A stretch of DNA of 64,000 bases from Thioalkalivibrio sp. ALJ24 (GCF_000377785.1 NZ_KB898726.1:300808-364807); one strand, 5' to 3'; shown: positions 41,542 through 50,837, counted from the stretch's first letter. A program made the numbers and translations. The notes: generated by a model not told the origin, from the letters alone.

Positions 41542-44500
41542 TCACCCCCCCTGTTCGGAGGAGGCGAGAACGTCGCGTTCGAAGTCCGCGGCTGCCAGCG
41601 GCCGGCTGGCGAAGTAGCCCTGGTAGTAATCACACCGCAGCGCACAGAGCGCCTCCAGCTGATCGGCGGTCTCCACCCCTTCGGCCACCACCGCCATCCC
41701 GAGGCCGTGGGCCATCGCGATGATGGCCGTGGTGATCGACCGGTCGTGCACGTCGTCCTCGGCCACCACGCCCGCCAGACCGTCGACGAAGCTCTTGTCG
41801 ACCTTGAGCGTATCGACCGGGAAGCTCTTCAGCTGCGACAGCGAGGAATACCCGGTCCCGAAATCGTCCACGGCGAAATGCACTCCGCGGGCGCGCAGCG
41901 ATTCCAGCACGCGACGCGCACGCAGCGGGTCCCCCATCAGTGCGGACTCGGTGATCTCCAGCTCCAGACACTCGGCGGGCAGGCCATATTCCTCCAGGGC
42001 CGCCTCCACCTGTTCGTCCAGCGCCATGCGCCGGAACTGCAACGGAGAGACATTCACCGCCAGTCGCACAGGTGGATGGCCCGCGTCCAGCCACGCCCGC
42101 CCCTGACGGATCACCCGCTGCAGCACCCAGGTGCCCAGCTCGACGATCAGACCGGTCTTTTCCGCCACCGGGATGAAACGTCCCGGCGACACCGCGCCCA
42201 GCTCCGGATCGTTCCAGCGGAGCAGGGCCTCCGCCCCGATCAGGCGGCCGGTGGCGATCTCGTACTGCGGCTGGTAGTGGACCTCCAGGTGGTCGTTCTC
42301 CATCGCGCGGCGCAGACGCGAGCTGAGGTCGATGCGTTCGCGAGCCGCCTCGGTATAGGCGTCCGAGTAGTAGCGATAGGAACCCCGCCCCTCTTCCTTC
42401 GCACGCGACAGCGCGGTCCCGGCCTGTTGCAGCAGAGCCTCGGCACCGGCGCCGTGATCCGGGAACAGCGCGATACCCACCGTGGCCACCACCTCAACCT
42501 CGACCCCGTTGCCGAGGTCGCAGGGCTCGGCCAGGTGGCGGATCATGGATTCGGCGATCATGCCGGCGTCGTCCGGGTGGGCCAGGTTGTCGACCACTAC
42601 CGCGAACTCGTCGCCCGCCAGCCGTGCCACCGTGTCGGTCCCGCGCCGCTCGCGCTGCAGACGGATCGCCGCGGTGCGCAGCAGGGCATCGCCGGCGGCA
42701 TGGCCGTGGCTGTCATTGACGTCCTTGAAGCGGTCGAGGTCCACGATCAGCAGCGCGAGGACGCCGTTGCGCCGGCGCATCAGCGAGATGCCATGGCCCA
42801 GACGCGCCAGCAACAAACGGCGGTTCGGCAGCTCGGTCAGCGGATCTCGGTGGGCCAGGTAGTCCAGCTCCTCTTCCGAGGCCTTGAGCCGCGAGATGTC
42901 GGCGAACACCGACACGTAGTGCGTGCGCCGGCCCTGCACATCATGGACCGCCGTGATGCTCTGCAGCTCCGGGAAAACCTCCCCGTTCTTGCGCCGGTTC
43001 CAGATCTCGCCCTGCCAGTGGCCGGATACCTCCAGCTGGCGGAACATCTCGTCGTAGAAATCCTGCCCGTGACGTCCGGACTGAAACATCTTCGGCGTGC
43101 GCCCCGCCACCTCGTCCTGGGTATAGCCCATCAGCTCGGTGAAGGCCCGGTTGACCGAAAGGATATGGGCACTGGCGTCGGTGATCATCACGCCCTCGCG
43201 GGTGTTTTCGAACACCACGGACGCCAGCCGCTGGCGTTCCTCCTCCTCGCGTCGACGGGTGATGTCCTCCATCGTGACCACCACCCGGTCCAGCCGGCCA
43301 TCCCCGTGGCGCGTGCACTTCAACGACAGGTGCCCCACCATCACGCGGCCGTCGGCCCGCAGCAGGCGCTTTTCCACCTCGTAGCCATCGCGCTCGCCGG
43401 CCCGCATCGCGCGGTCCTGTTCGGCTCCCAGTGCGCGGTCCTCCGGCATGGCCAGCCGGTCCCAGTCCAGCCGGGTCAGCTCCTCGGACGAGTACCCCAG
43501 CATGTCCGCCAGGCACTGATTGACCCGCTCCCAGCCGCGGCCGCCCGGACCGGACACGGCCATGCCCACGAACGGCATGTCGAAGAACACGCGCAACAGA
43601 CGGTCCTGCTCGGAATGCGACTGCAGCAACCGCAGGTTACGCTGCAGCCACTGCTGGCGACCGACCAGCGCCCCGGCCCCGGCCATCAGGACCCACACCA
43701 TCAGCAGCGCCCCTCCGGTCCACAGGGCCTGATGATGGGCTGCGGCGACCAGTGCCGACCGGTCCCGCTTGATCACCACGTACCAGTCATCGCGGTCAAG
43801 CGCGTGCACCGCCGCCAGCCGGCCGCGTCCCGCACCGTCCGTCGGCGCCAGTTTCACCGCATCACCGGCCCGCTCCGGATGCAGATGCGCTTCCAGCAGC
43901 GTGAACTCCGCCGGCGGAGGGATACGTTCCGCAGCGCCGTCATCCAGCCGCATTACAACCGGAACGGCATCGCCATCGGTTTCCGTTGCATGGCGGATCA
44001 GATAGGTGACCATGTCCCCGTTGTCCACAGCAGCCGCGGCACCCAGCAGGGGGGCCACCTGCCCCAGATCGGTGGACAGAACCACCAGCGCCATCGGGCC
44101 GGCGGCGTGATCCCGATGGTCGTGCAGCGGGGCCGCCCAGTGCAGGCGGGGGCTGCCCTCCCCGTCGAGCTGGTCCACATGGCCCCGGCTGACCTCGCCG
44201 GTCGCCAGCGCTTCGTCGCGCGCCGCGCGTGCCGCCGGGCGCGCGTGGGAATCGTCCCCGCTGGACAGCAGGGTGCTTCCGTCGGTCTCCAGCACCGCCA
44301 CCGAACGGTAGCCATAGGACGACCGGACCTGCTCCAGGCGTTGTTCCAGGATCTCCCGCACCAGCACCGATTCACCCTGCTGCAGCGACATCACGAAGGC
44401 GGTGAAACCACGCGCCTGAGCCAGAATGCGGGCGTCGCCCACCCGCTCGCCCATCCATCCGTCGACCACCCCGGCCTTGAGGAACGCGGTGGCGCGCAAT

Positions 44501-44886
44501 TCCTCGCGCACCTGCTCCTCGGCACTGGCCTGTGCGACATGAAAGGTCCCGAAGGCCACGCCACCCACCGATACGGCCACCGCACCGGCCAGCGCCGCCC
44601 ACAGCCAGGGCTGGCGGACTCGCTCGCGCGCCAGCAGCCGGCCCGCTCGCGAGCCACGCCGATCGGCGAGAAAGAGCATCGCCAGATACAACAGCGCCGC
44701 ACTGACCCACACGAAACCCAGCCCCTTCAGCAGGCTGATCAGCGTCACCTGCTCGTCGAGCCCGAAGGACCACATGAACAGCAGGTCGGACAGCGCAACC
44801 CACAACGAGCCCGCCACCAGATAGCCGAGCACGACGAGTGCCGCGGGGCTGATTCGAAGGATCCGGGAACGCGAAAGGATCAACAC
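41542..44886 (-). CDS. Membrane dCACHE-type sensor with PAS-PAS-GGDEF-EAL
   Basis: I take a GTG at 44886 (GGAG four bases upstream; 1114 aa); an upstream ATG at 45027 adds 47 unlikely residues. Three membrane helices (about 13-33, 52-73, 95-115), a periplasmic sensor (about 118-388, Cache-like) and a fourth helix (about 390-410) precede two PAS domains (about 430-545 and 555-665). The GGDEF motif reads Ala-Gly-Asp-Glu-Phe at 757-761, a variant still compatible with cyclase activity. The EAL domain has Glu886-Ala-Leu and Asp1007-Asp1008-Phe-Gly-Thr-Gly. It should turn an outside signal into c-di-GMP change. Confidence 0.9.
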   Translation of the reverse strand: MLILSRSRILRISPAALVVLGYLVAGSLWVALSDLLFMWSFGLDEQVTLISLLKGLGFVWVSAALLYLAMLFLADRRGSRAGRLLARERVRQPWLWAALAGAVAVSVGGVAFGTFHVAQASAEEQVREELRATAFLKAGVVDGWMGERVGDARILAQARGFTAFVMSLQQGESVLVREILEQRLEQVRSSYGYRSVAVLETDGSTLLSSGDDSHARPAARAARDEALATGEVSRGHVDQLDGEGSPRLHWAAPLHDHRDHAAGPMALVVLSTDLGQVAPLLGAAAAVDNGDMVTYLIRHATETDGDAVPVVMRLDDGAAERIPPPAEFTLLEAHLHPERAGDAVKLAPTDGAGRGRLAAVHALDRDDWYVVIKRDRSALVAAAHHQALWTGGALLMVWVLMAGAGALVGRQQWLQRNLRLLQSHSEQDRLLRVFFDMPFVGMAVSGPGGRGWERVNQCLADMLGYSSEELTRLDWDRLAMPEDRALGAEQDRAMRAGERDGYEVEKRLLRADGRVMVGHLSLKCTRHGDGRLDRVVVTMEDITRRREEEERQRLASVVFENTREGVMITDASAHILSVNRAFTELMGYTQDEVAGRTPKMFQSGRHGQDFYDEMFRQLEVSGHWQGEIWNRRKNGEVFPELQSITAVHDVQGRRTHYVSVFADISRLKASEEELDYLAHRDPLTELPNRRLLLARLGHGISLMRRRNGVLALLIVDLDRFKDVNDSHGHAAGDALLRTAAIRLQRERRGTDTVARLAGDEFAVVVDNLAHPDDAGMIAESMIRHLAEPCDLGNGVEVEVVATVGIALFPDHGAGAEALLQQAGTALSRAKEEGRGSYRYYSDAYTEAARERIDLSSRLRRAMENDHLEVHYQPQYEIATGRLIGAEALLRWNDPELGAVSPGRFIPVAEKTGLIVELGTWVLQRVIRQGRAWLDAGHPPVRLAVNVSPLQFRRMALDEQVEAALEEYGLPAECLELEITESALMGDPLRARRVLESLRARGVHFAVDDFGTGYSSLSQLKSFPVDTLKVDKSFVDGLAGVVAEDDVHDRSITTAIIAMAHGLGMAVVAEGVETADQLEALCALRCDYYQGYFASRPLAAADFERDVLASSEQGG

Positions 44887-45067
44887 CAGGCTCCGACTGG
44901 ACGCGATGGCATGGAACGGGCCCCCGAAGGATTGAGAGAGACTGGTCCCCGAGCGACACACGCATGCCCCCACCGCAGTCCCACGCTGACAGAACGCGGG
45001 ACAGCACAGACGGGGGCTGAAAAGCACGACGGGAACCGGTGGGAATTTTACTCCGAAAAAACTGTCC

Positions 45068-45092
45068 TATTATTGAGGTGGATCAAGTCCAC
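45068..45092 (+). promoter_or_regulatory. Promoter region with FNR/ANR-like site before the small acidic protein genes
   Basis: TTGAG-N4-ATCAA at 45073-45086 differs by one base from the FNR/ANR consensus TTGAT-N4-ATCAA. It overlaps a dyad GTGGA-N5-TCCAC (45078-45092) and lies just past a -10-like TATTAT (45068-45073), with TTTTAC as a weak -35 at 45046-45051. A regulator bound here would cover the start of transcription, so repression is more likely than activation. The site could also serve the divergent sensor gene. Confidence 0.4.
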
Positions 45093-45120
45093 AACGCGAC
45101 CATCGCAAAAGGAGACGCCC

Positions 45121-45345
45121 ATGGACGTCCGCAACGAGAACGGCATCGTCACGATCACCCTGGACAAGAAGACCGCCAGTTCGATCGCCGAAAACCTCAC
45201 GGAACTCGACGGCGAGATCCGCAACGGGGCGCGCGCCCTGACGTCGGTACTGCAGCAGGCGGTTTACGAGCTGGAAAACGAATTCCGCCAGCCCCCGCAC
45301 GCGTTTGACGAACACGCACCGCGCCAGCCGTCGATCGAAGACTGA
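45121..45345 (+). CDS. Small acidic protein, function unknown
   Basis: The ATG at 45121 has AAAAGGAG about 6 bases upstream and gives 74 aa. It starts with a short beta-like part (Val-Thr-Ile-Thr-Leu-Asp), followed by a helix with heptad-like Leu/Ile spacing and a Pro/His-rich acidic tail. I do not recognise a family. It is 16 bases upstream of a second small acidic protein with its own strong ribosome site, so they form a two-gene unit. Confidence 0.55.
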   Translation: MDVRNENGIVTITLDKKTASSIAENLTELDGEIRNGARALTSVLQQAVYELENEFRQPPHAFDEHAPRQPSIED

Positions 45346-45361
45346 TTCAGGAGGTTCGACC

Positions 45362-45565
45362 ATGCATCTCGACAAGGCCGAAAACGGAGAAATCGTCATC
45401 CACATGCCCGAGGCCGAGGCCGCGGACGCGCTGTACACCCTGCGCAGCCGGGCTGACGAGCTGGATGACTGCGAGGAACTTACCGAGGCCCTGGAGGCCG
45501 CCGGAGTTCCCATGCCGGAGCCTGAGGACCATCGGCGCTACGAGTACATGCCCCCGGTCGACTGA
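45362..45565 (+). CDS. Small acidic protein, second of the pair, function unknown
   Basis: The ATG at 45362 follows AGGAGG and gives 67 aa rich in Glu, Asp and Ala. The pattern is a short beta segment (Glu-Ile-Val-Ile-His-Met) and a long acidic helix with Leu-Arg-Ser-Arg-Ala-Asp-Glu-Leu. The opening resembles the start of the previous product (a charged turn followed by a five-residue hydrophobic strand), so a duplication is possible but weakly supported. The function is unknown. Confidence 0.55.
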   Translation: MHLDKAENGEIVIHMPEAEAADALYTLRSRADELDDCEELTEALEAAGVPMPEPEDHRRYEYMPPVD

Positions 45566-45654
45566 GCCGGCCGCCGGCATTCACCGGGAATTCACTGCGC
45601 GGGGCCGCGAACCCCGCGCATCCCTGATGCAGGATCAGCAGGAGAGCCCGGAGC

Positions 45655-45984
45655 TCAACCCTCGTCCTCGTGCGGACGGTCACCGACCTGGATCATCCCG
45701 TCCTGCACCCGCACCGGAAATGTGAGGACCGGGTCCTCGGCTGGCGGTGTCAGAGCCTCGCCGGTGTACAGGTCAAATGCGGCATCGTGCAGCGGGCAGT
45801 AGATACAGTCGTCGTCGATGGTGCCGCCGGCGAGCGGGAAGTCCTCGTGTGAACAGAGATTCTCCAGCGCGAAATAGCGACCATCGACGTTGAACACCGC
45901 CACCTCGATCTCCCCGGCCTCCAGCAGCCGGTGATCACCGGGCTCGATGGACCCCTCCGGCCCCACATCAATCCAGTCCGTCAT
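45655..45984 (-). CDS. Rieske-type [2Fe-2S] ferredoxin (NirD/oxygenase ferredoxin-like)
   Basis: This encodes 109 aa from the ATG at 45984. Cluster ligands are Cys44-x-His46 and Cys63-x-x-His66, in Leu-Cys-Ser-His and Cys-Pro-Leu-His, with the Rieske fold around them. It is soluble, without signal or membrane anchor. Such small proteins pass electrons to oxygenases or act as the NirD-like subunit; no oxygenase or nitrite reductase gene is nearby, so the partner is unknown. It lies 41 bases downstream of a lipoprotein gene on the same strand. Confidence 0.9.
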   Translation of the reverse strand: MTDWIDVGPEGSIEPGDHRLLEAGEIEVAVFNVDGRYFALENLCSHEDFPLAGGTIDDDCIYCPLHDAAFDLYTGEALTPPAEDPVLTFPVRVQDGMIQVGDRPHEDEG

Positions 45985-46025
45985 ATCCGATCCACCTGCT
46001 CGTTTGAAATCTGTACGGGCCGCGC

Positions 46026-46400
46026 TCACAGGCCGGCATTGGCGGCCGCCGTGGCCTCCTCATCGACCTCCAGCGAACGGCCGTCCTCCGGGCTGTACGA
46101 GAAGCGACCAACCAGCCGGACCTCTTCTCCCACCCGGTCGGCAACCGTCTGTTCGGGGCTGATCGCGACCCGGTTTTGCGGATCGTCCTCGATCCAGTAA
46201 TGGCGCGGGTCCTCGAAGGTCTCGACGCGACCGGTGACCTCCACCATCTCGCCGTCGAAGTCGGCGGCGGCGCCGGCCAGCTGATCCAGGGTCACCTGCG
46301 ACGTGGTTTCGCCACCGCAGCCCGCCAGCAGCACCATCCCGGCCAGTACGGCCGCCAGCCCGCGTCCCGCGTTGCGAATCCGTCCCGAATGCATCGTCAT
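46026..46400 (-). CDS. Small OB-fold-like lipoprotein
   Basis: This encodes 124 aa from the ATG at 46400, with AGGTGAAG upstream. A signal segment ends in the lipobox Leu-Leu-Ala-Gly-Cys at about residue 27, followed by Gly-Gly-Glu, so outer-membrane sorting is likely. The mature part looks like a small OB-fold: Val-Glu-Val-Thr-Gly-Arg-Val, Tyr-Trp-Ile-Glu-Asp and Val-Arg-Leu-Val-Gly-Arg-Phe. The ligand is unknown. It is upstream of the Rieske gene and may share its transcript. Confidence 0.7.
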   Translation of the reverse strand: MTMHSGRIRNAGRGLAAVLAGMVLLAGCGGETTSQVTLDQLAGAAADFDGEMVEVTGRVETFEDPRHYWIEDDPQNRVAISPEQTVADRVGEEVRLVGRFSYSPEDGRSLEVDEEATAAANAGL

Positions 46401-46500
46401 CTTCACCTGGGTTACGTTTGAGTTACAGGTTAACCGGCCGCAGGCCCCCGCGCGCGAAACCGCCGCCGGCACCGGGTTTCGCCGCTGCATATGACCTGAT

Positions 46501-47205
46501 TCAGCTCGATGGCGGCAGCGCCGGCAGGCGCAGCACGAAGCGGCCGCCACCCGGCCCGCCGTCGTTGGAGAGACGCACCGATCCGTGCGTGCCGTCGGGC
46601 GCCGCATGCAGTTCGGCGATCATCGCGCAGAAATAGAGCCCCAGCCCGGTCCGCCCGGCGCGCCGATCCAGCCCTGCCTGGTCCTCGGTGCTGCGCATTC
46701 CCAGCATGTGGTCGGGAAAACCCGGGCCGTCGTCTTCCACCTGCAAGCTGAGCTCACCGTCGCGTGCCGTGGCCGACAGCCGAATATGGCCCCTGCTGTA
46801 GCGCACGGTGTTGGTGACCACGTTCTCCAGCACGGCAGTGACCAGATCGCGGTCGAGCACCCATTCCAGATCCTCGTCACAGTCGATGGTCATGGTCACT
46901 CCGCTGTGATCCATCAGCGGCTTGCTGGACGCCCAGTAGTCCTCCAGAAGCTCGATCACCAGCACCGGCCGGAACTGCGGGGTGTAAAGCCCCTGCTGGT
47001 TGCGATAGAGCGCCAGCATCTGCACCAGGCTGTCGTGCACACGATGGGCCTCGTACTGCAGCCGCGCGAGCGTTTCCTCATCGCAGTGGCACTCCCCGGT
47101 CTCCGGGTCGCGCAACGACTCCAGGGTATTCATCGCCATTCCCAGCGAGTTCTTCATGTCGTGGATGGAGATCGCGATGACGGTGCCGAAATCGATGCCT
47201 TTCAC
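46501..47205 (-). CDS. Soluble histidine kinase partner of the REC-TPR protein
   Basis: This encodes 234 aa from a GTG at 47205 that overlaps the stop of the upstream gene (GTGA). There is no sensor or membrane segment. The H-box reads Ser-Ile-His-Asp-Met-Lys-Asn-Ser-Leu at about residues 13-21. The ATPase domain has an N-box-like Glu-Asn-Val-Val-Thr-Asn, Glu-Asp-Asp-Gly-Pro-Gly-Phe and Gly-Leu-Gly-Leu-Tyr. It probably takes its signal from a partner protein. The neighbouring response regulator is the obvious phosphate acceptor. Confidence 0.85.
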   Translation of the reverse strand: MKGIDFGTVIAISIHDMKNSLGMAMNTLESLRDPETGECHCDEETLARLQYEAHRVHDSLVQMLALYRNQQGLYTPQFRPVLVIELLEDYWASSKPLMDHSGVTMTIDCDEDLEWVLDRDLVTAVLENVVTNTVRYSRGHIRLSATARDGELSLQVEDDGPGFPDHMLGMRSTEDQAGLDRRAGRTGLGLYFCAMIAELHAAPDGTHGSVRLSNDGGPGGGRFVLRLPALPPSS

Positions 47206-48488
47206 TCGTCCCCCGTGTCCTGCGGCGCGGTGTTCGCCGTACCGCCGCCGTGCAACGCCCCGGCGTGTGCGCCCTCCCCTGCCTGATCCAGCAGATCCGC
47301 AAGCGGTTCGCGCAGGTTCTCCGGCGGCGCACCCGTGGCCAGGGCCGCATCGAGCTCCGCCAGCAGCCCGGTGCGGTCGATCGCCACACCTGCCGCCAGC
47401 AGGCGCAACCGCGTCAGCACCACCCACCACGTGACCTCCGGGTGTCCGCGGTACTCGTTCTCGAGGATCTGCAGCCGGGTGCGGGCCTCGCGGGTCGCGC
47501 CGCGCGCGATCAGGGCTTCCAGCTGATGCGCCAGATCGCCCGGATCGGGCACCTGCATCTGCTTGGCCAGCGCCATCGCGCGGCGCCAGGCGCGCGCCGC
47601 CCGGTCATACTCCCCCAGCGCCAGGGCCAGGCGCCCCAGAGCGCGCTGGCGTGCCAGGGACTTGGGCGAACGTTCCACGGCGGCCGCCAGTACGTCCAGC
47701 GCCTCGCGTTCACGGCCGGTTTGCTCCAGCACCCCCGCCAGCCGGTCATGCGCGGGCATGTAATACGGGGTCGCTGCGATCGCCGCGCGATAGGCCTCCT
47801 CCGCCGCTGCGAGATCCCCCTCTCGCTCGGCCACCTCCCCCAGACGTACCTGCGCCCAGGGTGGCGTGGTGTCGCCGGTCACCGCGCGCGCGGCCTCGGC
47901 CGCGACGGCCAGCTCGCCCTCCGCCAGGGCCAGATCGCTGCGCAGACGCTGCAGATCCGGCGCACGCCCTTCACCCGCCTCCAGCATGCGCTCCGCTTCC
48001 GCGCGGGCCCGAGCCCGATCCCCGTGCCGCCAGTATCCGTCCAGTTGCCGCAAAGGCTCGCGCCGGCGCAGCGCGCGCTGCAGACGCACCACCAGCAGTT
48101 CGCGGTTGAACGGCTTGGACAGGTAGGCATCGGGTCCGGCCTCCAGCGCACCCATCACCATCTCGTTGCTGTTCTCGGCGGTGACCATTACGAACACCGT
48201 GGCGGGTCCCACCCAGCCCTGTTCACGCGCCCGATCCAGCACCTGCTGCCCGTCGGGGCCGTCACCCAGGTTGTAGTCGCACAGCACGATGTCATAACGC
48301 CGGCGTTCCAGCTTCTCGAGGGCATCGACGCCGTCACGTGCCAGATCGATGTCCTCGAAGCCCGAGGTCAGCAGCATCTCGCGCAAGGTCGCGCGCATGT
48401 TGGAGAAGTCGTCCACCACCAGCACCGCGAGACGCGACAGGGCACGCCCGGCAGATCCGGCACGGGAAGAGGGAGCGGCGGTCGACAT
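47202..48488 (-). CDS. Response regulator with TPR output domain
   Basis: This encodes 428 aa. The receiver domain (about 20-140) has the acidic pair Val-Asp-Asp, the phospho-acceptor Asp in Leu-Cys-Asp-Tyr-Asn-Leu, a Thr in Met-Val-Thr-Ala-Glu and Lys in Leu-Ser-Lys-Pro-Phe. From about 150 to 400 it consists of tetratricopeptide-like helical repeats (Ala/Leu/Arg-rich pairs). There is no DNA-binding domain, so output is through protein contacts. It is coupled to the histidine kinase gene downstream by a GTGA overlap. Confidence 0.88.
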   Translation of the reverse strand: MSTAAPSSRAGSAGRALSRLAVLVVDDFSNMRATLREMLLTSGFEDIDLARDGVDALEKLERRRYDIVLCDYNLGDGPDGQQVLDRAREQGWVGPATVFVMVTAENSNEMVMGALEAGPDAYLSKPFNRELLVVRLQRALRRREPLRQLDGYWRHGDRARARAEAERMLEAGEGRAPDLQRLRSDLALAEGELAVAAEAARAVTGDTTPPWAQVRLGEVAEREGDLAAAEEAYRAAIAATPYYMPAHDRLAGVLEQTGREREALDVLAAAVERSPKSLARQRALGRLALALGEYDRAARAWRRAMALAKQMQVPDPGDLAHQLEALIARGATREARTRLQILENEYRGHPEVTWWVVLTRLRLLAAGVAIDRTGLLAELDAALATGAPPENLREPLADLLDQAGEGAHAGALHGGGTANTAPQDTGDE

Positions 48489-48561
48489 GCGCGCAGTGTC
48501 GCGCAGCCGCCCGCCGAAACCAAGCCCCGGAACAGGGACTTCCCGCGCGCCTGCCGGTGCG

Positions 48562-50088
48562 TCAGTACGGGGCGGCCTTTTCCCCCTGCAGCGCCCGGGT
48601 CAGGTTCACACAGGCGAACAGCAGGATGATCGCCACCGGCAACCCTGCGGTGATCGCCCCGGTCTGCAGGCCGTCCAGCGCCATCTCGCCGCCCACGATC
48701 AGCAGGGTGGCCGCCACCGCGCCTTCGGTGATGCCCCAGATCACCCGCTGGCGCTTGGGCGAGCGCGTACTCCCGCGCGAGACCAGCGCGTCGATCACGT
48801 GGGTCCCGGACCCCGACGAGGTGATGAAGTAGGTCGCGATCAGGACGGTCGCCAGCCCCGAGGCCAGATGGAACAGCGGCAACTGCTCCAGCGTGGCGTA
48901 CAGCGCAATGGTCGTGTCCTCGGCCACCGCGGCCGCGATCCCCGCGCCGTCTCCGAACAGCTCGAAATGCAGCGCCGTGCCGCCGAACACCGCCAGCCAC
49001 ACGAACACGAACAGCGACGGCAGCAGCAGCACGCCGGCAATGAACTCGCGGATGGTGCGCCCGCGCGAGACCCGCGCGATGAAGATCCCCACAAACGGCG
49101 ACCAGGCGATCCACCAGGCCCAGTAGAAGATCGTCCACTCCTTCTGCCATTCGGCCTCCTGCATCGCGCCTGCGGTCAGGCTCAGCTGCACGATGTGGTT
49201 GAGGTACTCGCCGATGGAGTCGAGGAAGAAGCGGATGATGAACAGCGTCGGGCCCGCCAGCAGCACGAACAGCAGCAGTGCCGTGGCCAGCCACAGGTTG
49301 GCCAGACTCATCCATTTCAGCCCGCGGTCCAGCCCGGAGATCACCGCCATCACCGCGACGAAGGTGATCGCCCCGATGATCCCCACCTGGAACCAGCCGG
49401 AGACCGGCATGCCGAACAGCACGTTCAGGCCGGTGTTCAGCTGCATCGCGCCGAAGCCCAGCGAGGTCGCCAGACCGAACAGCGTCCCGAACACCGCGAG
49501 GATGTCGATCACGTGCCCGATCGGCCCGTAGATCCGGTCCCCCAGCATGGGATAAAAGATCGAGCGGATCGTCAGCGGCAGCCCCTTGCGGAACGAGAAA
49601 TACGCCACCGACAGGCCCAGCACCACGTACACCGCCCAGGCATGCAGGCCCCAGTGGAAAAAGGTGAAGGCCATGGCTTCACCGGCCGCCTCCTGGGTCT
49701 CGCCCTCGCCGAACGGCGGGTTCTGGTAGTGCAGCATCGGCTCGGCCACGCTCCAGAAGATCAGACCGATGCCCATGCCCGCCCCGAACAGCAGGGAGAA
49801 CCACGCCATGAAGCTGAACTCCGGACGGTCCTCGGTATTCCCGAGCCGGATCCGCCCGTACGGACTGAGCGCCAGCCAGACCAGAAAGGCAAGGAAGATG
49901 GTCACCGCCAGGATATAGATCCAGCCCAGATACTGGGTGATGAATCCGTGGATCGCGGCAAAGGTCAGCGAGGCCGTCTCGGTGAACACAACCCCGAACA
50001 GCACGAAAGTCAGCACCACGATGGATGACGCGGTGAACACCACCGGATTCACGGTGGCGAAGAACGCATGCGGCCGTCCGAGCATCAT
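48562..50088 (-). CDS. BCCT-family osmolyte transporter (first copy)
   Basis: This encodes 508 aa from the first of two adjacent ATGs at 50088, with GGAGAGCC upstream. Twelve membrane helices are visible. Family marks are Gly-Met-Gly-Ile-Gly-Leu-Ile-Phe-Trp-Ser-Val-Ala-Glu-Pro and the helix-8 Glu-Trp-Thr-Ile-Phe-Tyr-Trp-Ala-Trp-Trp segment with its aromatic cage. BCCT carriers import betaine, choline or ectoine, usually with Na+. The intact Gly-Met-Gly-Ile-Gly motif fits Na+ coupling. The protein lacks the long charged C-terminal tail of BetP. Its substrate is not known. Confidence 0.92.
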   Translation of the reverse strand: MMLGRPHAFFATVNPVVFTASSIVVLTFVLFGVVFTETASLTFAAIHGFITQYLGWIYILAVTIFLAFLVWLALSPYGRIRLGNTEDRPEFSFMAWFSLLFGAGMGIGLIFWSVAEPMLHYQNPPFGEGETQEAAGEAMAFTFFHWGLHAWAVYVVLGLSVAYFSFRKGLPLTIRSIFYPMLGDRIYGPIGHVIDILAVFGTLFGLATSLGFGAMQLNTGLNVLFGMPVSGWFQVGIIGAITFVAVMAVISGLDRGLKWMSLANLWLATALLLFVLLAGPTLFIIRFFLDSIGEYLNHIVQLSLTAGAMQEAEWQKEWTIFYWAWWIAWSPFVGIFIARVSRGRTIREFIAGVLLLPSLFVFVWLAVFGGTALHFELFGDGAGIAAAVAEDTTIALYATLEQLPLFHLASGLATVLIATYFITSSGSGTHVIDALVSRGSTRSPKRQRVIWGITEGAVAATLLIVGGEMALDGLQTGAITAGLPVAIILLFACVNLTRALQGEKAAPY

Positions 50089-50156
50089 CCGGGCTCTCCA
50101 ATTTCCGTCGACTGTGTCGAGTATCCTGCGCGAGATCCCGACCGCACGAAACCCGG

Positions 50157-50837
50157 TCAGCGCCCCGCCGGACCGTCCACCGAACGGCGGACCCGCTGAC
50201 GCAGCCACCCCCCGGCCAGCAGCAGCACCGCGAGCACCGCAAGCGGCACCAGAGTATGCAGGTCCAGCGCCTCGCCCCGCTCGATGGCCTCCGCCGCGCC
50301 ATACAGCACGCTGGCGTAGACGCCCCATTTCACGCTCAGCCCCAGGATGGTCGCCAGCACGAACGCCACGCGCGACAGCCGCAGCATGCCCGCCGCGTAG
50401 TTGATCACCGAATGCGGGAAGCCCGGGAAGGTCCGCATCGCCATCAGATGCAGGAAGTCTCCGTGGCGTCGCAATGCATCCACCAGCCAGGGATGGCGTC
50501 GCAGCGGCCCGCGATCCGACCCCAGCCGCCCCGCCAGCCAGTATCCGCCCATCGCCCCCAGCGTGCTGCCGGTAACCAGCAGCGGAACCGCGATCCACGG
50601 CGGCACGAACGGCGCGATCAGCCACACCACCAGGCTTCCCGGCAGCGCGAAGGTGAAGAGCACCGCCATCAGCACCACCAGCCCGGCCAGACGCCATGGG
50701 TCCGCGGTCAGTTGCTGCCCGGCCGCCAGCACCCACTCGGGATCCCCTAGCAGGCTGCCGGCCACGATGCCGGCCACCACCAGCAGGCCGAGCATCGCCG
50801 GACCGCCGTGTTCCCGCAGGGCAGCCGGAATAGTCAA
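50157..50837 (-). CDS. TVP38/VTT-domain (DedA-like) membrane protein
   Basis: This gives 226 aa from a TTG at 50837, which has GGAG eight bases upstream; an ATG at 50795 (212 aa) is the alternative. About five membrane helices are seen. The VTT motif region contains Arg-Thr-Phe-Pro-Gly-Phe-Pro and Asn-Tyr-Ala-Ala-Gly-Met, with Gly-Tyr-Trp-Leu-Ala-Gly-Arg earlier. The family includes lipid scramblases and flippases in envelope homeostasis. It lies 68 bp upstream of the BCCT gene on the same strand. Confidence 0.83.
   Translation of the reverse strand: MTIPAALREHGGPAMLGLLVVAGIVAGSLLGDPEWVLAAGQQLTADPWRLAGLVVLMAVLFTFALPGSLVVWLIAPFVPPWIAVPLLVTGSTLGAMGGYWLAGRLGSDRGPLRRHPWLVDALRRHGDFLHLMAMRTFPGFPHSVINYAAGMLRLSRVAFVLATILGLSVKWGVYASVLYGAAEAIERGEALDLHTLVPLAVLAVLLLAGGWLRQRVRRSVDGPAGR

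Noticed and set aside
41707..45345. A 1212-codon open frame antisense to the membrane GGDEF-EAL gene
   Set aside because: It is antisense to clear PAS, GGDEF and EAL motifs. Only its last 74 codons (45121-45345), with their own ribosome site, look real.
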